Positions 5,366 to 7,685 of a DNA stretch of 7,685 nt are shown here, in pieces. The position numbers and the translations under genes were made by a program. The stretch covers positions 1 through 7,685 of the forward strand of contig JAUPKM010000182.1 of NCBI GenBank assembly GCA_030837445.1, read 5' to 3'. Origin of the DNA: Actinomycetota bacterium (GTDB lineage: Bacteria; Actinomycetota; Actinomycetes; S36-B12; UBA10799). The notes beneath the pieces are model-generated. The model ran no database searches, had not been told where the DNA came from, and saw only the letters and a list, made by a program, of their open reading frames with translations. Numbering within the stretch: the stretch's first letter is position 1; every line of letters begins with the position of its first letter.

Positions 5366-6027
5366 TGACGACGTTCACCGTCCGCCACGCGACGGACGCC
5401 GATCTCGACGCCCTGGTCGGACTACGCCGGTACGCCGAGCAGTGGCTGCACGCCGAAGGCATCGACCAGTGGACCGACCATGCCCGCGGGGCCCGCACCA
5501 TCCAGACCGGGATCGCCACCGGCACGTCGCTCGTCGTCCAGACTGCCGCAGGCGGCGTCATCGCCTCCTTCAGCCTGGCTGGCCCGGACCTGGACTTCTG
5601 GACCCCGGGCGACGACCTGGACGCCGCGCTCTACCTGTACAAGTTCATGATCGGACCACAAGGACGTGGAACAGGTCTGGGTGACGCGCTCCTGGACTGG
5701 GCGTGCAGCCGCGCCACTGAGCACGGCAAGCGCTGGCTACGCCTGGACTGCTGGCGCACCAACACCCGCCTGCAGGCGTACTACGCCCGGCGCGGCTTCA
5801 CGCTCGTCCGGACCGTCACGGTTCCAGGACGCGACAGCGGCGCGCTCCTGCAACGCCCGGCGACGATGCGCATGAGCGGCTCCTCGATCACACTGTTGGC
5901 CGACCTACCTGATGACGCGAGGACAGGGCGTCTCGGTCCCGGCAACGACCTGGCGATCGACAGCGGCCTTCGAGGGTCGAGACTCGTAGATGCCTCTCCC
6001 CGCCAGGACGTGCGGGATCAGCTCTGA
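5365..6027 (+). CDS. GNAT-family N-acetyltransferase, first of a tandem pair
   Basis: The product has 220 residues. GNAT enzymes transfer acetyl from acetyl-CoA to an amine. The domain covers about residues 5-165: N-terminal VRHATDADLDALVGLR, the WLHAEGIDQW segment (27-36), motif A YLYKFMIGPQGRGTGLGDAL (90-109) with the pyrophosphate-binding R101-x-x-G104-x-G106 loop intact, LRLDCWRTNTRLQAYY (125-140) and RRGFTLVRTV (142-151). WL...DQW is typical of a group of actinobacterial GNATs whose substrates are largely unknown. About 50 residues past the domain (170-220) have no recognised fold and may be an extension or read-through into non-domain sequence. ATG 5365 is chosen because the domain begins just after it. 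The gene follows the HTH-TPR gene by 80 nt, in the same direction, and is probably co-transcribed with it. Confidence 0.92.
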   Translation: MTTFTVRHATDADLDALVGLRRYAEQWLHAEGIDQWTDHARGARTIQTGIATGTSLVVQTAAGGVIASFSLAGPDLDFWTPGDDLDAALYLYKFMIGPQGRGTGLGDALLDWACSRATEHGKRWLRLDCWRTNTRLQAYYARRGFTLVRTVTVPGRDSGALLQRPATMRMSGSSITLLADLPDDARTGRLGPGNDLAIDSGLRGSRLVDASPRQDVRDQL

Positions 6028-6057
6028 TCATTTCGAGAGACGGCGGGCAGACGTCAG

Positions 6058-6618
6058 ATGATCTACCTGAGGACAGCGGAGCTGGCGGACGTCGAGACGA
6101 TCTTTGAGTGGCGTTACGAGACCGCCCGATGGCTGGCCTCGGCCTACGGATCCGATCAATGGTCGACCTCCTACCCCCGAGAGCGACTCGAGCACTGGGT
6201 CGCTCAGCAGTGCACCCTGATGGGCGCCCTGGAACCAGGCGGGGCTCCGGTGGCCACGATCACCGTCTCCCCGCAGGGAGATCCCTCTCTGTGGACTCCG
6301 GAGGAACTCGCCGTACCGGCCTGGTACCTCTTCAAAGCGAACTCGATGATCAGAGGCCAGCAGATCGGCCGGCTCCTGTTCGAGTGGGTGCGCCACCGAG
6401 CAGTGGACGCGGTCGACGTGCTGCGCCTCGACGTCTGGTCGACCAACCAGAGGCTGCAGGACTACTACCGGACCCGGCTCGAAGCCCGGTACCTCAGAAC
6501 GGTCCCCGGAACCACATCCGGCGCCCTGTTCGAACTGGACGTCCACCCCGTCCCTGACGTGACCGAGCAGGTCTGCGCGGAGGGCATCACCGGGTGGCTC
6601 GCTCCAGATCAGCCCTGA
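6058..6618 (+). CDS. GNAT-like acetyltransferase paralogue with altered CoA loop
   Basis: The product has 186 residues and clearly aligns with the preceding gene: LRTAELADVETIFEWR at the N-terminus, WLASAYGSDQW (25-35), WTPEEL against WTPGDD, LRLDVWSTNQRLQDYY (122-137) against LRLDCWRTNTRLQAYY, and a shared SGAL element near 154-157. The pair most likely arose by duplication. The acetyl-CoA loop reads R99-G-Q-Q-I-G104, so the first glycine of R-x-x-G-x-G is Gln, and the usual YY-x-R-x-GF turn is replaced by YYRTRLEARYL. Activity may be reduced, or this copy may have another role. The ATG at 6058 lies 30 nt after the previous stop, with only a weak ribosome site. The 3' end overlaps the convergent coiled-coil gene by 10 nt. 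Confidence 0.9.
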   Translation: MIYLRTAELADVETIFEWRYETARWLASAYGSDQWSTSYPRERLEHWVAQQCTLMGALEPGGAPVATITVSPQGDPSLWTPEELAVPAWYLFKANSMIRGQQIGRLLFEWVRHRAVDAVDVLRLDVWSTNQRLQDYYRTRLEARYLRTVPGTTSGALFELDVHPVPDVTEQVCAEGITGWLAPDQP

Positions 6619-6995
6619 TCGGGAGCCGCCGGGAGGCGGCGGAGGATCTCGGCCTGCCCGTCGGCGAGGCTGGCGACAAGGGCGGCGATCTGGTCCAGGC
6701 GCTGTCCGTGGTGTGCCTGCCCGTCGGCCAGAGCGGTGACCTTGATATCGAGATCGACAACATGGATGGTGAGACCGGCGACAGCACCGGCGAGGGTCTG
6801 CAGCGTCTGGCCCTGCTCCAGCTGGGTCTCGCGAAGGGCGTTGAGGACGCCGGTAGCGGCACGGTGAGTGGTACGGATCTCGGCGGTGTCGCGGTCGGCC
6901 ATGGCGGCGATGACGCGGGTGGCGGCGCCGTCCTCGAGCAAACGCTCGACGGCGGTCTCCAGGGCCTGCACACGGGCCTCCAGGTCGCTGTTCAC
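6609..6995 (-). CDS. Small predicted coiled-coil protein
   Basis: The product has 128 residues, mostly helical with a heptad-like pattern from residue 4 to 121 (LEARVQALETAVERLLED, TLQTLAGAVAGLTIHVVDLD). The segment ALADGQA (88-94) recurs as SLADGQA (109-115) exactly 21 residues, or three heptads, later; the DNA repeats too (GCCTGCCCGTCGGC at 6652-6665 and 6715-6728). There are no membrane segments and no signal peptide. Start GTG 6995 begins the heptads; GGAG is only 2 nt upstream, so the ribosome site is poor and leaderless translation is possible. The longer in-frame extension to 7190 is Pro/Thr/His-rich and looks non-coding. The gene converges on the second acetyltransferase gene with a 10-nt overlap. 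Function is unknown; coiled-coil proteins of this size serve as scaffolds or partners. Confidence 0.75.
   Translation of the reverse strand: MNSDLEARVQALETAVERLLEDGAATRVIAAMADRDTAEIRTTHRAATGVLNALRETQLEQGQTLQTLAGAVAGLTIHVVDLDIKVTALADGQAHHGQRLDQIAALVASLADGQAEILRRLPAAPDQG
6625..6640. terminator. Short hairpin just past the acetyltransferase gene
   Basis: GCCGCC-GGGA-GGCGGC makes a perfect 6-bp stem with a tetraloop, 7 nt after the stop of the second acetyltransferase gene and inside the C-terminal codons of the convergent coiled-coil gene. No T-run follows, so it is only a weak terminator candidate for the plus-strand cassette. Confidence 0.3.
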
Positions 6996-7337
6996 CGCTC
7001 CAGGGTGGCATACCGGCGTCTGTGGGGTGAGTGGGTGCAGATGGAACTGGCCTTCGGGCTGCGTGTTCGTCGATGTCCGAGTTCGGCTGCGCAGGTGACC
7101 TTGGTTGATGTGGGGTTGTGCGCAGGAGCCCGGACCTCTGGTGGACGTAGTTCGCCCACACCAAAGTTGATCTTTTCCGTACTCTTGCATGCGGTGTGAG
7201 GGACGAGGACGGTCGACAACTCGTGGTTCACGGAAACTGGGGCAAACCGTGGGAGGGCACGGTTAGCATGCGATGGTCACGGAACGCGTCCGTCAACGAT
7301 GGCCTGCAGGACGGCCCGGCGCGGTGTTCGGTAGCGC

Positions 7338-7379
7338 CGGATAACGGGACCTTATCCCGGGTGATACGACACCACCCGG
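7338..7379. repeat. Two overlapping inverted repeats
   Basis: CCGGATAA (7338-7345) faces TTATCCCGG (7352-7360), 8 bp paired with one extra base. CCGGGTG (7357-7363) faces CACCCGG (7373-7379), a perfect 7-bp stem with a 9-nt loop. The two share CCGG at 7357-7360 and so cannot both form. They may be alternative RNA structures or adjacent protein-binding sites. Confidence 0.5.
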
Positions 7380-7476
7380 AGCGTGATCCCCGCTGGTGCT
7401 GGGCCTCGGCGTCCGGGGTCCCCGATGGCCGGCCGGCCTCGCTGGCCACGCGCCGATCCGAAGCATGCGGGCCGGT

Positions 7477-7562
7477 AGGGGTACGTTTCTCAACGCCCAA
7501 CAACACGTCAGGGGTACGTTCCTCAACGTCTCATGGCTCGTCAGGGGTACACTCCTCAACGC
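7477..7562. repeat. Three direct repeats with exact 33-bp period
   Basis: The 20-bp core AGGGGTACGTTCCTCAACGC occurs at 7477-7496, 7510-7529 and 7543-7562 with two or fewer changes per copy. The 13-bp spacers differ except that the first two end in CGTC. Inside the core, GGGGTAC and GTTCCTC form an imperfect dyad around ACGT. The array ends 86 bp before the start of the right-hand gene. It may be operators, replication iterons, or the terminal transposase-binding repeats of an insertion sequence (IS21-type elements have such multiple repeats). Confidence 0.85.
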
Positions 7563-7648
7563 GTACAGGCTCACGTGTCGCCCGAAGGGGCATCTGATCT
7601 GCGAAGACATGGACCTCTGGCCCTGTGTCAGGAGAAGGCGGGTAGCTC

Positions 7649-7685
7649 GTGACTGCTCTGGGCGAGAAGAGCCGGGAGCTCACCC
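7649..7685 (+). CDS. Start of an unidentified gene leaving the window
   Basis: GTG 7649 opens a frame of 12 codons (MTALGEKSRELT) to the window edge. AGGAGAAGG (7630-7638) lies 10 nt upstream, a little far but usable. Too little protein is visible to name a family. Its position behind three 33-bp repeats suggests that whatever it encodes binds or is controlled by them, for example a transposase or a plasmid replication or partition protein. Confidence 0.4.
   Translation, partial: MTALGEKSRELT

Larger units (their letters stand above)
6996..7648. other. Long stretch without a convincing gene
   Basis: About 650 bp between the coiled-coil gene and the gene entering at 7649. Open frames here (7196-7597 plus, 7293-7610 minus, 6992-7231 minus) lack ribosome sites and recognisable domains, and the repetitive peptides in two of them simply reflect the 33-bp DNA repeats. 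The stretch should hold the promoter of the coiled-coil gene and control elements of the right-hand gene. It contains two overlapping inverted repeats (7338-7379) and three direct repeats (7477-7562). Confidence 0.5.

Noticed and set aside
6028..7164. Minus-strand open frame of 378 codons
   Set aside because: Antisense to the second acetyltransferase gene, Arg/Pro-rich, no domain; the coiled-coil gene uses another frame of the same strand.
6992..7231. 79-codon minus-strand frame ending in GTGA overlap with the coiled-coil gene
   Set aside because: No ribosome site and a composition unlike a folded protein; the overlap alone is weak support.
7477..7562. CRISPR array
   Set aside because: Only three units, 13-bp spacers and an internal imperfect dyad; no cas gene nearby.
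7196..7610. Possible repeat protein with 11-residue units (either strand)
   Set aside because: The 33-bp DNA period creates 11-residue repeats in any frame; there is no ribosome site, and the two strands are equally open.

Overview
The window is high-GC actinobacterial DNA, most likely from Streptomyces or a close relative. Lineage markers are a WhiB-family Fe-S regulator with a C-X27-C-X2-C-X5-C pattern and GVWGG motif, an XRE regulator of the DUF5753 (Scr1-like) type, and frequent GTG/TTG starts. The gene content (a replication-initiator-like protein, a ribbon-helix-helix protein, a WhiB protein and a regulator/acetyltransferase cassette) fits a plasmid, an integrative element or another accessory region. 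No integrase, tra gene or tRNA is visible, so the carrier cannot be named.

Left part (1-2496, minus strand): reading right to left, a whiB-like gene is coupled by ATGA to a small DUF6907-like gene. A hairpin-rich gap follows, then a small ribbon-helix-helix gene, then a leader with a strong hairpin. Last is a long gene for a winged-HTH, replication-initiator-like protein that starts at TTG behind a perfect AGGAGG and runs off the left edge. The leaders of the whiB gene and the rep-like gene both carry ACAGCAAAAC followed by a long GC-rich hairpin.

Middle (2497-2826): an intergenic region between divergent units, containing two strong hairpins and no convincing long gene.

Centre to right (2827-6618, plus strand): a compact cassette whose reading frames mostly overlap. 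In order: a 31-codon ORF, a 55-codon protein resembling the N-terminus of DUF6879, an XRE-DUF5753 regulator, an HTH-TPR-like regulator, an 18-codon ORF and two paralogous GNAT acetyltransferases. The regulators probably control the acetyltransferases, but their substrate cannot be read from the sequence. A 35-bp palindrome, perfect except for its single central base, lies just inside the XRE gene.

Right end (6609-7685): a convergent gene encodes a predicted coiled-coil protein. It is followed by about 650 bp without a convincing gene, which holds two overlapping inverted repeats and three repeats spaced exactly 33 bp apart. A gene starting at 7649 leaves the window. The repeats could be operators, replication iterons or transposase-binding sites at the end of an insertion sequence.
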